Source of the DNA: Bacillota bacterium
Lineage (GTDB): Bacteria; Bacillota; Clostridia; Oscillospirales; Ruminococcaceae
Direction of reading: 5' to 3'
Assembly: GCA_023460035.1 (NCBI GenBank)
Contig: JAEWRN010000030.1
Span: forward strand, 1-64,000
Length of the DNA stretch: 64,000 nt
Part shown: in pieces, positions 7,348-15,712 of the stretch
How positions within the stretch are numbered: position 1 is the stretch's first letter
Layout: each line of letters begins with the position of its first letter
The notes under the pieces: generated by a model
Database searches by the model: none
What the model was told of the DNA's origin: nothing
Seen by the model: the letters and a program-made list of their open reading frames with translations, nothing else
Translations under genes and position numbers: made by a program

Positions 7348-10194
7348 ATGAAAAGACTGACCGAAAAATTTATTCAACTAAAAACTGCAATTGGTGGAAA
7401 TCGCGAAAAAATGGGATTTGAGGATACCTTTGGGATGCCGAAGGAGGAGCAAGCCCATATTACACCTCCCAGCCGCTCGAATACAAGAATCATTAGCGAG
7501 CTGGAATTTGCACTTAGGCTTTCAGAAGAACAGCAAGGACGCTACAATGAGTGCGTGGAACAGGCATTGGATTATTTGCTTGAATGTCTTAAAGCGGAAA
7601 GTGCTTTGACCGACAGCGCATGTAATAAAGCAGAGCAGTTGCTATTACCTTTAGAAAAAGCTGCTAAAGAATACAGTTTAATACTTGTAGCGCATGCGCA
7701 CATAGATATGAACTGGATGTGGAGTTTTAATGAAACTGTGGCTGTGGTGTTGGCAACATTTCGCTCTATCCTCAACATTATGGACCAATATCCGGATTTT
7801 CATTTTTCGCAGTCTCAAGCGGCAGTATATAAAATTGTGGAAGAATACGACCCGGAGTTAATGGAGCGCATCAAAGAGAGAATTGATCAAGGTCGATGGG
7901 AGGTAACTGCTTCTTCTTGGGTTGAAAATGACAAAAATCTACCTGGTACGGAAGCCATGCTGCGCCATATTCAATGTACACGGGAATATCTTAAAGATGT
8001 ATGGGGTGTACAGGATTTTGATATAGACTTTTCCCCAGATACGTTTGGCCATAGTGCTAATATTCCTGAAATCGACAATTTTGGGGGCGTGCACTACTTT
8101 TATCATTGTCGTGGACTTGGGGAAGAACATGTTCTATATCGCTATAAAGGCTTATCTGGCTGTGAGCTTTTGGCCTACCGCGAACCCAATTGGTATAATG
8201 GTGCCATCACTCCACATATGGCGGCGGGTCTCATTGGCATATCCAAACGCTGTGCAGGCCTAAAGACAGGGCTGGTGGTGTATGGCGTGGGGGACCACGG
8301 TGGCGGGCCGACGCGCCGCGATGTTGAACGTGCTTTAGATATGATGACGTGGCGGATATATCCGTCTATTCGGTTTGGAACACTGCGGGAATTTTTTCAC
8401 GAGGCAGAATCCGTGAGAGAACAGCTGCCAGTTGTTGATCATGAGCTGAACTGTTTTTCACCTGGATGTTATACAACACAGAGCAGGCTAAAGCGTGGTA
8501 ATAAACGCACAGAGGCCGCTCTATGCGATGCCGAGGCAATGTCTGTGATGGCGGGACAGTATGCGGATTTTCCTTTTGCAAAAAAACAGATGGCCAAAGC
8601 ATGGCAGGATGTGTTGTTTACTCATTTCCATGATATCCTGACGGGCTCCTGTGTGCAGGATGCACGTGAACATGCGATGGGGCTGTACCAAACTTCCACA
8701 GCAGTAGCCACTACACAGATTCAAAATGCCATGCGTGTCATCGCGGAAAAAATAGATACGTCATCGATTTCAGTAGATATCGAACCATACAATACGCAAT
8801 CCGAAGGTGCAGGAGCGGGGTATGGAGTAGAAAATTTTGTCGGCGTTCCCAGCACAGAACGAGGTTCAGGGAAAACACGCATTTTTCATGTGTTTAATGC
8901 GCTTCCAAGAGAACGTAACGAGATGATTGAATTAACGGTATGGGACTGGACAGGCGATTTAAGAGATATAGTGATGAAGGATTGGAAGGGCATGGATTTG
9001 GAGTCTCAGCTTTTGGATAAAGAATTGTGCCAGTACTGGGATCACAAATATTTTCGAATCCTCGTAAATGTTACAGTCCCTGCCTTTGGGTATACTACAG
9101 TAGTTCTATCGCAAGGGGTGCCGAACGAGTATCGCGTATATTATCAACAGAAGGAACGAATTTCAAGTTTTTATGATGATTATGTTCTTCAAAACGATTA
9201 TTTAGAGGCGATTTTTTCAGCCAAGACCGGAAACCTATGCTCATTGCGTGACTTGGAAACAGGAGAGCAGTTGATTGCTGACGGCCAGACAGTGGGATTG
9301 GTTTATATGGAAACAGAGGCGGCAACATCCAATGCTTGGCAGATTGGGCGTACAATACGAGAATCTGCAGTGGATCAGTGTGTAAAGATTGAAAAAGTAT
9401 GCGATGGGACTTTGCGGCAAAGCATACATGTGTCTTATCAAGTGCAAAATTCCAAAATAGAAGCAATATACACATTGGATTGCCATGCACATGCATTGCG
9501 CACCGATTTCAAAATTGATTGGCATGAAATTGGTAAAAATACTGTTCCGGTACTTACTTATAAGGCACCTCTTTCTTATCAGGCAACAGAATATCTTTAC
9601 GATGTCCCAGCAGGTGCGCTGCGGCGTGGAGTTTTGAATAATGATGTACCAGGTCTCCGGTATGGGCTTGCATTAAATCAAAACGGGAAAAGTTTGTTGA
9701 TTGCAAGCGATTGCAAGTATGGATATCGCGGAGAAACCGGAACTTTAAGTTTGACTTTGATTAATAGCTCAACAAGCCCGGACCCGTATCCGGAAAGGGG
9801 TATCCACTCCATTACAATTTGGACGGGGAGTTTAAAGGCGGATGAAAAACAAGCATCTGATTTGGTAGATGAATGGAACCACGCGCTTTTTTACCAGCCG
9901 TCAAATGCGCACCATGGGGTGCTGCCGATGGAAGAAAGCCTGTTCGCAGCTGAAACAGAGAATATTGTATTGTGTGCGGTGTCGCCAGAAAAGAAAAATG
10001 TTTTGAATATGTTGCTGTATGAAACAACAGGTAAAACCGGAGAAATAACGATACAATTTAAAACAAAGGTACAATCAGCAAAGGCTAGCACGCTTTTTGA
10101 GCAAGAGTCTGAAACTAAAATTTCTTTACAGGAAGATGCGGTACATTGTAAGCTGAAACCCTATCAACTGGCGCAAATACAAGTAAAACTATAA
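7348..10194 (+). CDS. GH38 alpha-mannosidase
   Basis: Zinc-dependent retaining alpha-mannosidase of family GH38, about 948 residues, no signal peptide, so cytoplasmic. The catalytic domain begins with AHAHIDMNWMW, giving H116, H118 and D120 as likely zinc/substrate residues. The nucleophile is expected at D231 in SPDTFGHS. HFHDILTGS near 430 is the other conserved histidine-rich block. The C-terminal ~400 residues have the beta-rich composition of GH38 middle and tail domains. It would trim imported mannosides to mannose together with GH125. The ATG at 7348 follows GGAAGGG; an in-frame ATG at 7288 lacks a site and any similarity. The stop overlaps by one base with an unused ATG. Confidence 0.93.
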   Translation: MKRLTEKFIQLKTAIGGNREKMGFEDTFGMPKEEQAHITPPSRSNTRIISELEFALRLSEEQQGRYNECVEQALDYLLECLKAESALTDSACNKAEQLLLPLEKAAKEYSLILVAHAHIDMNWMWSFNETVAVVLATFRSILNIMDQYPDFHFSQSQAAVYKIVEEYDPELMERIKERIDQGRWEVTASSWVENDKNLPGTEAMLRHIQCTREYLKDVWGVQDFDIDFSPDTFGHSANIPEIDNFGGVHYFYHCRGLGEEHVLYRYKGLSGCELLAYREPNWYNGAITPHMAAGLIGISKRCAGLKTGLVVYGVGDHGGGPTRRDVERALDMMTWRIYPSIRFGTLREFFHEAESVREQLPVVDHELNCFSPGCYTTQSRLKRGNKRTEAALCDAEAMSVMAGQYADFPFAKKQMAKAWQDVLFTHFHDILTGSCVQDAREHAMGLYQTSTAVATTQIQNAMRVIAEKIDTSSISVDIEPYNTQSEGAGAGYGVENFVGVPSTERGSGKTRIFHVFNALPRERNEMIELTVWDWTGDLRDIVMKDWKGMDLESQLLDKELCQYWDHKYFRILVNVTVPAFGYTTVVLSQGVPNEYRVYYQQKERISSFYDDYVLQNDYLEAIFSAKTGNLCSLRDLETGEQLIADGQTVGLVYMETEAATSNAWQIGRTIRESAVDQCVKIEKVCDGTLRQSIHVSYQVQNSKIEAIYTLDCHAHALRTDFKIDWHEIGKNTVPVLTYKAPLSYQATEYLYDVPAGALRRGVLNNDVPGLRYGLALNQNGKSLLIASDCKYGYRGETGTLSLTLINSSTSPDPYPERGIHSITIWTGSLKADEKQASDLVDEWNHALFYQPSNAHHGVLPMEESLFAAETENIVLCAVSPEKKNVLNMLLYETTGKTGEITIQFKTKVQSAKASTLFEQESETKISLQEDAVHCKLKPYQLAQIQVKL

Positions 10195-10250
10195 TGGGAA
10201 TAAGTTTGAATTTTGGAAGGAATTATTTATCGAGTATAGGAGGACTCAAT

Positions 10251-11915
10251 ATGAGAAATTATCGGTATTTTCCCAAACGAATACTGGCGTTGCTGCTCAC
10301 TCTGAGTCTAATATTTTTTTATTTAACACCGTTTTATACAGTACATGCTTATACACGCAGTGCAGCTGACGAGGCAATGCAGGAATTCCAGACCTATTGC
10401 TACAACTCACAGACAAAATTATATTGGAACAATACAGATCATGGTGATGTGGCCGCAATTTGGACACATGCAATTTTTTGGAATATGGTATTGGATGCCT
10501 ATGAGCGTACCGGGGACTCTGCATATCTTGAATTGAGCAATGATATCTACCAAGGCGGGTATGACCAATATGCCGGGTACGACTGGAGCAATCAAGAAGT
10601 CTGGTTTGTATTTGACGACTTGATGTGGTGGATTATGTCTATGGCGCGTGCTTATCAGGTTACGGGGAATACAGATTGTCTGAATACGGCAATTGCGGGT
10701 TTCGAAAACGTATACAGCCGTGCATACGACAGCACAAACGGAGGGATGTTTTGGGGTTTTGGGCCGGATGGTATGGGACGAGGTCACAAAAATTCTTGCA
10801 TCAATTACCCTACGATTATCGCAGCCGTCGAGTTATATCAAATTACACAACAGGACCGTTATCTTAACATCGCCCAAGATCTGTACGCATGGGCTCGATC
10901 CAATTTGTTCGATTCTGCTACAGGTAGCGTCCCTGACTTAATATCTGATACGGGTGATGTGGATTGGACCAATTATACCTATAACCAAGGAACAATGATT
11001 GGTGCGGCAGCTATGCTTTATTTGGAAACCGGCAATGCGAATTATCTGGCGGATGCCAATTTGGCCGCACAATATACGGAAAATGCGATGTGCAACAGTG
11101 AGGGGATATTGCCTGCAGAAGGTGATTGGAATGAGCAAGGATGTATGAAGGCAATTTTTGCACATTATATGGGCACTCTTGTTTATGATTGTGCACAAAC
11201 ACAATGGCTCCCATGGATGTACACAAATGCAAATGCGGCTTGGAATCATCGGGATTCGCAACGCAACCTGATGTATCGTGATTACACAGTATTCTGTTCT
11301 AATGGTATGATTCAATCATACGAAGCTTGCAGCGGAGTCGCTTTGTTACAAGTTTTTGAACCTGACGAAGAGGAGATGCCTCAGGCATTTACTACGCCAA
11401 CTGTTACAGTGTATCAAGATGAGAACTACAGTGGAACAAGTGTCCAACTGAGGCCGGGCCGTTATACAACAGAAGCGCTAACAACGGCGGGTGTGCCGAT
11501 TGATTGGATGACTTCATGCAAAGTGCCGGAAAACTGTGTGCTTCAGATATTTGCAGAGGATAATTTTTCGGGTACTCTTTGGGAGCATACAGGGGATTGT
11601 GCTAACGTAGGTAATGAACAAAATGATAAAATGAAATCATGCATTGTCTATTACAAAAGCGGTGTAACTTTTTATGCGGATGATTTTTTCTGTGGTCAGT
11701 GTGTAACATTGGCGAAAGGAAGCTATACTTTGCAACAACTGCAAGCGTTGGGAATCCCAGACAACTGGATGTCTTCTTTAGCTGTGCCAGAAGGATGGAA
11801 TGTTAGAGTTTATGCGGCGGATGGATTTGAAGGGACTTCATGGAATTTTAATAGGGGCACACATAATGTAGGGGCAGAATGTAATGATCAAATGTCGTCA
11901 GTAAGAATTTTTTAG
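10251..11915 (+). CDS. Secreted GH76 alpha-1,6-mannanase with two beta/gamma-crystallin domains
   Basis: Endo-acting alpha-1,6-mannanase of family GH76 (554 residues). A signal peptide (RILALLLTLSLIFFYL, likely cut near VHA) shows export; there is no lipobox or LPXTG sorting motif. The (alpha/alpha)6 domain spans about 35-375 and carries the adjacent catalytic aspartates D122-D123 in FVFDDLMWW. The region from about 383 to the end holds four VTVYQDENYSG-like Greek-key motifs, i.e. two beta/gamma-crystallin domains; their calcium signatures read IDWMTS (417), NDKMKS (458), DNWMSS (504) and NDQMSS (545), the last two matching the (N/D)(N/D)xx(S/T)S pattern. GGAGG precedes the ATG. It is the only secreted hydrolase in the locus and is the likely first step of mannan attack. 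Confidence 0.9.
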   Translation: MRNYRYFPKRILALLLTLSLIFFYLTPFYTVHAYTRSAADEAMQEFQTYCYNSQTKLYWNNTDHGDVAAIWTHAIFWNMVLDAYERTGDSAYLELSNDIYQGGYDQYAGYDWSNQEVWFVFDDLMWWIMSMARAYQVTGNTDCLNTAIAGFENVYSRAYDSTNGGMFWGFGPDGMGRGHKNSCINYPTIIAAVELYQITQQDRYLNIAQDLYAWARSNLFDSATGSVPDLISDTGDVDWTNYTYNQGTMIGAAAMLYLETGNANYLADANLAAQYTENAMCNSEGILPAEGDWNEQGCMKAIFAHYMGTLVYDCAQTQWLPWMYTNANAAWNHRDSQRNLMYRDYTVFCSNGMIQSYEACSGVALLQVFEPDEEEMPQAFTTPTVTVYQDENYSGTSVQLRPGRYTTEALTTAGVPIDWMTSCKVPENCVLQIFAEDNFSGTLWEHTGDCANVGNEQNDKMKSCIVYYKSGVTFYADDFFCGQCVTLAKGSYTLQQLQALGIPDNWMSSLAVPEGWNVRVYAADGFEGTSWNFNRGTHNVGAECNDQMSSVRIF

Positions 11916-11988
11916 TATTTTGGTTTTATACATACCATCAAATCAATGCTTTTTACAACAAAGAAATGGCTTGTAGCGATATGGAAAT

Positions 11989-12023
11989 AAAGAAAGCTGG
12001 GACATCATGTCCCGGCTTTCTTT
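11989..12023. repeat. Palindrome around CTGGGACAT-C-ATGTCCC, terminator-like (copy 2)
   Basis: Arms AAAGAAAGCTGGGACAT (11,989-12,005) and ATGTCCCGGCTTTCTTT (12,007-12,023) pair over 17 bp with one G-T wobble; TTTT follows. The core is the same as in 238-262. It can terminate the mannoside operon, 75 bp after the GH76 stop. Confidence 0.75.
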
Positions 12024-12129
12024 TGTGACAGATAGGTGGTAACAGATGCCCTGATCCCGAAAAACCGAACCATTCGGAAAGTTAGTCCCTGTATGATAAA
12101 CTACAAATAAGGGACGCGTTAAAGCGAAG

Positions 12130-12368
12130 AAACGGTTTACACAGGAACAGAACATAAAAATAGCAAGCGAGCTGCGGATATTGCCCGCGAATATAACATC
12201 GCAGAGCAGGCTTTTTATCGCTGGAAAAGCAAATTCGGCGGAATGGAAGTCAGCGAAGCAAAACGCTTGAAACAGCTCGAAGAAGAAAATCGCCGTCTTA
12301 AAGAACGGGTAGTTGATTTAACGCTGGATAATCACATTTTAAAGGATATGTTCACAAAAAACGGATAA
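12130..12368 (+). pseudogene. IS3-family OrfA, frameshifted
   Basis: KRFTQEQ is read in one frame and then, after a shift near 12,170, AREYNIAEQAFYRWKSKFGGMEV, EAKRLKQLEEENRRLKERV and TLDNHILKDMF in another. This is the helix-turn-helix plus leucine-zipper OrfA of IS3-type elements. There is no usable start codon in front of KRFTQEQ and the two halves are out of frame. Confidence 0.75.
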
Positions 12369-12394
12369 AGCCTGCTGACAAGAGTGTCATTGGC

Positions 12395-12545
12395 AAGTTA
12401 CGGGGCGAATGCTTTAACCAGAATTGGTTTGCGAATATTTCCGAAGCAAAGAAAACCGTTGAATTCTGGCATCAAAAATACAATCACGAGAGGCCACATT
12501 CCGCATTGGATAATTTGACCCCAGATGAGTATATACTTAAGATTT
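12395..12545 (+). pseudogene. IS3-family OrfB, C-terminal remnant
   Basis: The translation KLRGECFNQNWFANISEA, VEFWHQKYNHERPHSALDNL, TPDEYIL matches the end of the integrase-core OrfB of IS3 elements (the YNHERPHSAL block is diagnostic). Only about 50 of some 280 residues remain and they follow OrfA after 26 bp, so most of orfB, including two of the three DDE residues, has been deleted. Confidence 0.75.
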
Positions 12546-12674
12546 CAGGGCGAAAACTAACTTTTGTAGTGGTCGGATTTCGGGGACGGGTCAAAACTGG
12601 AATATCTTGGGGCCTTTATGCGCACCGGTTTGAGTGTGGTGTAAATTCTTATGGTGGCCAAACAGGCAAGCACG

Positions 12675-12707
12675 GAGGGACAGCGTATTATATAAAATTT
12701 GTCCCTC
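12675..12707. repeat. Inverted repeat GAGGGACA ... TGTCCCTC
   Basis: Perfect 8-bp arms at 12,675-12,682 and 12,700-12,707 around an AT-rich 17-bp loop. It could be a transposon-end remnant or an RNA stem. Confidence 0.4.
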
Positions 12708-12901
12708 TACAAGTTTACAAACACAGAATAAGCCGGTAAAATTAGTCACAAAGCTGAGGGCAAACAAAAAAGCCCTCATAGGTGAAACAGATGTTAGAGC
12801 GTCTGCCACACCGTGCGCCACAGGATGATAGCACATCCAGTGACTGATGAGAGGCTTTATCTGCGCCATTATAAATGGCGTTTGGTATAGATGTCAACTG
12901 T

Positions 12902-12934
12902 CGCTGGATACCGCAAGGTATTCGGCGTTTTTTT
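12902..12934 (+). terminator. Rho-independent terminator in the gene-poor stretch
   Basis: CGCTGGATACC (12,902-12,912), GCAA loop, GGTATTCGGCG (12,917-12,927), seven T's. The stem is 11 bp with G-U pairs and has no upstream protein gene, so it may end a non-coding transcript. Confidence 0.65.
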
Positions 12935-13392
12935 GTTGACACGCACTTTGAAAAACAGACCGTCAGTTCATTCCTCACAGGGCGTCGCTTCTGGGCTTTT
13001 ACTTTCTGCTGGTGACACAGCAGAAAAGCACAGATGCGGCGGCAACGGGCGTGTTCTCAAAGTTGTTGATGAGGTAAAATCCGCTTATGTGGGGGCGATC
13101 ACCCGTTTGAAGACGGCGCACCCAGCAGCGAAAGAGGGCCGACAGCGCTTGCTTTTGCAGCCCCAGTGGTACGGGGCCGACGTGCGATAAAAGCATAAGC
13201 GGTAACAATTAGGCCAGCCGCGCCACCTGATGAAAAGGGATGTGGGCACGGGGCCACTTGCGAAGAGAAAGTAGGAACAAAACCAAAGTCGGGCGATGCC
13301 TAAATTGGGTTTTGTGCTGTGCTGTGCTGCTTACCGGCAGTAGCCAAATCAACCGAAAAACATAAAAACCTATGCTTTCGTTTATGAGAAAG

Positions 13393-13411
13393 CTGGGACC
13401 AATGGTCCCAG
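13393..13411. repeat. CTGGGACC-AAT-GGTCCCAG palindrome (relative of copies 1 and 2)
   Basis: Perfect 8-bp arms with a 3-nt loop, in an AGAAAGCTGGGACC context that resembles the copy at 11,989. It is followed by CTTTTGATT and could be a terminator. Confidence 0.6.
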
Positions 13412-13425
13412 ACTTTTGATTAAAA

Positions 13426-13479
13426 AAAAGCATAGCAATGCGTCTTACGCCTTTGGCGCGGGTGCATTGCTATGCTTTT
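13426..13479. terminator. Terminator of the tRNA-Thr/tRNA-Tyr transcript
   Basis: Perfect 16-bp stem AAAAGCATAGCAATGC / GCATTGCTATGCTTTT with a smaller GCC/GGC hairpin in the loop, 4 bp beyond the 3' end of tRNA-Tyr. The A-tract on the left arm gives a T-run on the minus strand. Confidence 0.75.
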
Positions 13480-13483
13480 GTTT

Positions 13484-13569
13484 TGGTGGGAGCGGGTGGA
13501 TTCGAACCACCGTAGCCGTACGGCAACAGATTTACAGTCTGCCCCCTTTGACCGCTCGGGAACACTCCC
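13484..13569 (-). tRNA. tRNA-Tyr (GTA)
   Basis: Read on the minus strand, the 7-bp acceptor GGGAGTG pairs with CGCTCCC, the anticodon loop CTGTAAA gives GTA, a long variable arm is present as expected for bacterial tRNA-Tyr, the T arm contains GGTTCGAATCC, and the 3' CCA is encoded. Its 3' end faces the accessory region. Confidence 0.96.
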
Positions 13570-13590
13570 ATATTTAACTAAACGAACTGG

Positions 13591-13666
13591 TGGAGCTGGT
13601 GGACGGACTTGAACCCCCGGCCTGCTGATTACAAATCAGCTGCTCTACCAACTGAGCTACACCAGC
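13591..13666 (-). tRNA. tRNA-Thr (TGT)
   Basis: Minus strand: acceptor GCTGGTG/CACCAGC, D arm with AGCTCAGTTGGTAGAGC, anticodon loop TTTGTAA (TGT), T arm GGTTCAAGTCC and encoded CCA. It lies 21 bp upstream of tRNA-Tyr in the same transcript. Confidence 0.96.
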
Positions 13667-13682
13667 AGAATCGTGCTTGATT

Positions 13683-13712
13683 AATATATCATATCGCGCC
13701 AAAGCTTGTCAA
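13683..13712 (-). promoter_or_regulatory. Promoter of the tRNA pair
   Basis: Minus strand TTGACA (13,712-13,707), 18-bp spacer, TATATT (13,688-13,683), about 17 bp before the tRNA-Thr 5' end. Confidence 0.65.
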
Positions 13713-13792
13713 CCCCTTTTTGACGAAAACGGGTGTTTTTTGCCCACATGAGACCCCAGTGCCGCCGGCAGGCGCCGGGGGGTAATTTTACT

Positions 13793-13820
13793 TTGCAAGG
13801 GGGGCAAAAAGAGGTACAAT
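13793..13820 (+). promoter_or_regulatory. Promoter of the beta-CASP hydrolase gene
   Basis: TTGCAA (13,793-13,798), 16-bp spacer, TACAAT (13,815-13,820). Confidence 0.6.
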
Positions 13821-13834
13821 AATAAAAAAGCACA

Positions 13835-13859
13835 AAGTGCCGGCCCTGGTGCGGCACTT
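13835..13859 (+). other. 5' leader hairpin of the beta-CASP gene
   Basis: AAGTGCCG (13,835-13,842) and CGGCACTT (13,852-13,859) pair perfectly around a 9-nt loop, close to the predicted transcript start and 23 bp before the ATG. Confidence 0.55.
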
Positions 13860-13882
13860 ACCACAAGAAAGGCGGTTTTGTA

Positions 13883-15457
13883 ATGAAGCTTCAATTTCTT
13901 GGCGCGGCACAAACGGTGACGGGCTCTGCCCACCTATTGACGGCGGGCGGCAAACGGCTGCTGGTCGACTTTGGTATGTTTCAGGGCAAGGACGCCGAGC
14001 GTGAGCACGAGCTGCCCTGCCCGGCGGGCGAGATCGACTTCGTCGTATCTACCCACGCGCATATTGACCACACCGGACACCTGCCGCTGCTGGTGCGCGG
14101 CGGGTACCATGGCGAGATTTTTTCAACCGAGGCCACGGCAAAGCTGGCGCGCATTTTATTGGCAGACAGTGCGCACATTCAAAAAATGGATACCGAGTGG
14201 GAAAACCGCAAGCGCCGTCGCAAGGGGCTGCCACCGGTCGACCCGCTTTACACGGCAGAGGAGGCGCAGCGCGCCGCTGCGCTGTTTCACCCGATGGAGT
14301 ACGGAGAAAAGCTGACCCTTTCGCCTGAATTCACCATTCGCCTGGTCGACGCCGGGCATATTTTGGGCTCTGCTATTGTGGAGGTGTGGGCCACAGAGGG
14401 CACCACCACCAGCAAGGTGGTGTTTTCGGGCGATTTGGGCAACCTGAACCAGCCCATTTTAAAGGACCCGCAATTTGTGCAGGAGGCCGACGTGCTGCTG
14501 ATCGAGTCGACTTATGGCAACCGGGTACACCCCGAAGCGGGGGATGTGAAAGCCCAACTGACAAAGGTGATTTTTGACACCTTTGCTCGGGGCGGCAAAG
14601 TGGTGATTCCGGCGTTTGCCGTGGGCCGCACGCAAGAGCTGCTGTACTATTTGCGCGAGTTGTACCATGCGGGTACCTTTAAACAATACGAGCGCTGCCC
14701 GGTCTTTCTTGATTCGCCCCTGGCAATTGAGGCGACCCAGATCTTTAACGAGTCGGACAGTGACGATTACTATGACCGCGAAGCCCGTGCCGCCATTGCG
14801 CGCGGGGAGGAAATTCTTGAGTTCCCGCAGCTCAAGCTTTCGGTTACGGCAGACGACTCGCGCAGCATCAATGAATATGAGGGCAGCTGCATTATCATTT
14901 CGGCGTCCGGCATGTGCGACGCAGGGCGCATCCGCCACCATTTAAAATATACCCTGTGGGACGAGCGCAATACGGTATTGCTGGTGGGCTTTCAGGCCGA
15001 GGGCACACTGGGGCGCCGGTTGCTTGGCGGCGAAAAACAGGTGCGGCTGCTGGGCGATGAAATTGCGGTAAAAGCGCAGGTTGAAAGCATTGCGGGCCTG
15101 TCTGCCCACGCCGACCGCAACGGCCTGCTGCGCTGGGTGAACGGGTTTACCCAAAAGCCGCAAAAGGTGTTCGTCATCCACGGTGAGCCTGAAGCGGCGC
15201 TGGATTTTGTGAAAACGCTGAAAGAAGACCTTGGGCTTGACGCGGTGGCACCGCAGATTGGCGAAAGCGCCGACCTGCTGGCACAGACAGCCCGCCTGAC
15301 GGCAGCTGGCAGCCACCCGCAGGCCGAAAGTGTCACGCTGACACAACTAATTGCCCAGCTGCAAACGCTGCAAAACAGCGGCACGGTGCTCCCCGCCGAG
15401 CAACTGTCACAACTTGCCGGTGCGGTGCACGCCGCAATGGCGGGCACAAGGCGGTAA
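13883..15457 (+). CDS. MBL-fold/beta-CASP metallo-hydrolase (RNA-processing type)
   Basis: 524 residues of the CPSF/YSH1-like branch of beta-CASP nucleases, predicted to cleave RNA in a zinc-dependent way. The metal motif THAHIDH is at 57-63 (HxHxDH), a second histidine block DAGHILGS follows near 156, and the beta-CASP part has PAFAVGRTQELL and the SASGMCDAGR loop. A final AHAD/HGE region (LSAHADRNGL, VFVIHGEPEA) matches the RMMBL tail. The C-terminal ~60 residues are a Gln/Ala-rich extension. It stands alone between a leader hairpin and its own terminator. Bacterial members of this branch are poorly characterised, so the exact RNA target is unknown. Confidence 0.9.
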   Translation: MKLQFLGAAQTVTGSAHLLTAGGKRLLVDFGMFQGKDAEREHELPCPAGEIDFVVSTHAHIDHTGHLPLLVRGGYHGEIFSTEATAKLARILLADSAHIQKMDTEWENRKRRRKGLPPVDPLYTAEEAQRAAALFHPMEYGEKLTLSPEFTIRLVDAGHILGSAIVEVWATEGTTTSKVVFSGDLGNLNQPILKDPQFVQEADVLLIESTYGNRVHPEAGDVKAQLTKVIFDTFARGGKVVIPAFAVGRTQELLYYLRELYHAGTFKQYERCPVFLDSPLAIEATQIFNESDSDDYYDREARAAIARGEEILEFPQLKLSVTADDSRSINEYEGSCIIISASGMCDAGRIRHHLKYTLWDERNTVLLVGFQAEGTLGRRLLGGEKQVRLLGDEIAVKAQVESIAGLSAHADRNGLLRWVNGFTQKPQKVFVIHGEPEAALDFVKTLKEDLGLDAVAPQIGESADLLAQTARLTAAGSHPQAESVTLTQLIAQLQTLQNSGTVLPAEQLSQLAGAVHAAMAGTRR

Positions 15458-15497
15458 CGGTATTCGTTACTTTAATTGCCGTTCAAAAAACACGTGG

Positions 15498-15530
15498 CCC
15501 CGCCGCTACAAAATCGCGGCGGGGTTTTTT
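15498..15530 (+). terminator. Terminator after the beta-CASP gene
   Basis: CCCCGCCGC / GCGGCGGGG with a 9-nt loop, then TTTTTT. Confidence 0.9.
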
Positions 15531-15712
15531 GCGAAACAAAAGGTAACAAAACACTGCAAAAAAATTAATATATCCGCAACTGTGTTACATACTTTGAATT
15601 TGCAAATAAAACGACAAAAAACCGTCTTTTTTCGTATGGATTTTCAATTAGAAATCAGCTAAAATAAGACCTAGTTGGCCATGTTTGCACTAGAGAGAAA
15701 AGGGGCGGTAAT

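Larger units (their letters stand above)
12546..13385. other. About 0.84 kb without a supported gene
   Basis: Short open frames exist on both strands (for example one of 99 codons from 12,891) but none has a good ribosome-binding site or recognisable domain. The stretch holds several inverted repeats and one strong terminator, listed separately. It probably consists of mobile-element debris, with a possible structured RNA between 12,735 and 12,935. Confidence 0.5.

Noticed and set aside
12783..12850. Hammerhead-ribozyme-like pieces: GAAAC (12,783) and CTGATGA (12,844-12,850), considered as a type II permutation.
   Set aside because: A 6-bp stem III can be drawn, but the uridine required at the cleavage site is absent and stem II does not pair; a 7-mer is expected by chance in 64 kb.
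12891..13190. 99-codon open frame on the plus strand in the gene-poor stretch.
   Set aside because: Begins inside a terminator region, has no ribosome-binding site and no recognisable domain; overlapping frames exist on the other strand.
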